From Planctomycetales bacterium (lineage in GTDB: Bacteria; Planctomycetota; Planctomycetia; Pirellulales; Thermoguttaceae), in contig SKOZ01000072.1 in assembly GCA_007119795.1 (NCBI GenBank), positions 1 to 54,204 on the forward strand: a stretch of 54,204 nt of DNA. The letters are read 5' to 3'. Positions 53,973 to 54,204 of the stretch are shown here, piece after piece. Numbering within the stretch: position 1 is the stretch's first letter; each line of letters starts with the position of its first letter. A program made the position numbers and the translations under genes. The notes below the pieces were generated by a model. That model saw only the letters and a list, made by a program, of their open reading frames with translations. It searched no databases and was not told the DNA's origin.

Positions 53973-54204
53973 TGGTTTTCGACCGCTTAACCGGAAAAGT
54001 CAGATGGGGAGTTGGCGGGCTGGGGCTGGCGTTGGCGGCCGCCCTGGGGGCCGTAGTCTGCCAGCCCGGCCATGTCCCTACTTGGGGCCCGGAGCGGCAT
54101 AGCTTGATGGGCGAGAGCGAACGGAGTGCGGCCTCCGCGGGCGAAGCAGAACGCTTCCGCACTGCGCGGGAGGAGATGGTCGAGAGGCAGCTCCGGGGCC
54201 GCGA
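53973..54204 (+). CDS. pcm: protein-L-isoaspartate O-methyltransferase, 5' part only
   Basis: Partial gene cut by the window end; 77 codons are visible. After ATG 53973 (GGGGAGG upstream) comes a short basic start, a hydrophobic helix (GGLGLALAAALGAVVC), a linker, and then REEMVERQLRGR, which matches the conserved N terminus of isoaspartate methyltransferases (pattern MVxxQLxxRG). The N-terminal helix would send it to the envelope, unlike the usual cytoplasmic Pcm. The enzyme repairs isoaspartyl damage in proteins. Only the first motif is seen, so the call is tentative. Confidence 0.6.

Overview
The window is GC-rich, tightly packed bacterial chromosome. The likely source is a planctomycete, probably Pirellulales-like. 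This is an inference from gene content: a DUF6513/dihydropteroate-synthase-related gene next to pabB (part of the tetrahydromethanopterin gene set known from Planctomycetes and methanogens), a glucosyl-3-phosphoglycerate synthase, a ketosynthase/ACP/CrtI-like oxidoreductase cluster similar to ones known from anammox planctomycetes, an outer-membrane-type acyltransferase, and many short palindromic repeats between genes. No rRNA, tRNA, CRISPR array, prophage or complete insertion sequence was seen.

Layout. 14-3328 (+): the end of a Tad/Flp pilus operon (tadA, tadB, tadC). 3497-10532 (+): a dedicated acyl-chain cluster of ketosynthase, acyl carrier protein, two CrtI/carotenoid-isomerase-like FAD oxidoreductases, FabZ-like dehydratase and FabI-like reductase, followed by lipA. 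10716-13750 (+): a flavodoxin-fold quinone reductase, then an M20-type peptidase homologue overlapping gpgS. 13752-16039 (-): a UAP1-like UDP-sugar pyrophosphorylase and a PhnP-like metallo-hydrolase, convergent with gpgS. 16240-22762 (-): a secreted protein, a single-domain response regulator, a large lipoprotein of glycoside-hydrolase (GH39-like) character, a uroporphyrinogen-decarboxylase-family protein and a two-helix membrane protein. 22908-24253: truB and rpiB, convergent. 24788-35409 (+): polysaccharide flippase, HtrA protease, a degenerate RNase H-like protein, glgB, lipid A-type acyltransferase, ribBA and a REC-GGDEF-CBS signalling protein. 35544-37366 (-): a radical SAM protein and an NRDE/TANGO2 protein. 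38024-54204 (+): fabH, pepF, a glycine-zipper lipoprotein, an SDR / DUF6513 / pabB pterin set, a PAP2 lipoprotein, dsbD, apbE, Mn-type sod, a Tat-exported sugar-isomerase-like protein and the start of a membrane-anchored pcm.

The genes mostly serve envelope and central metabolism. Two clusters stand out. The first is the 3.5-9.5 kb acyl-chain cluster. It has the parts to build an ACP-bound chain and then desaturate or isomerise it, but no product can be read from sequence. The second is the SDR-DUF6513-PabB set, which probably serves a pterin cofactor. Several proteins keep a family fold but have lost catalytic residues: RNase H-like, M20-like, SDR and PAP2. Non-coding DNA is sparse but rich in structure: perfect tandem repeats, paired palindromes and one roughly 220-bp inverted-repeat element at 27828-28047. 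Recurrent TATAAT/TAGAAT boxes stand in front of several transcription units.
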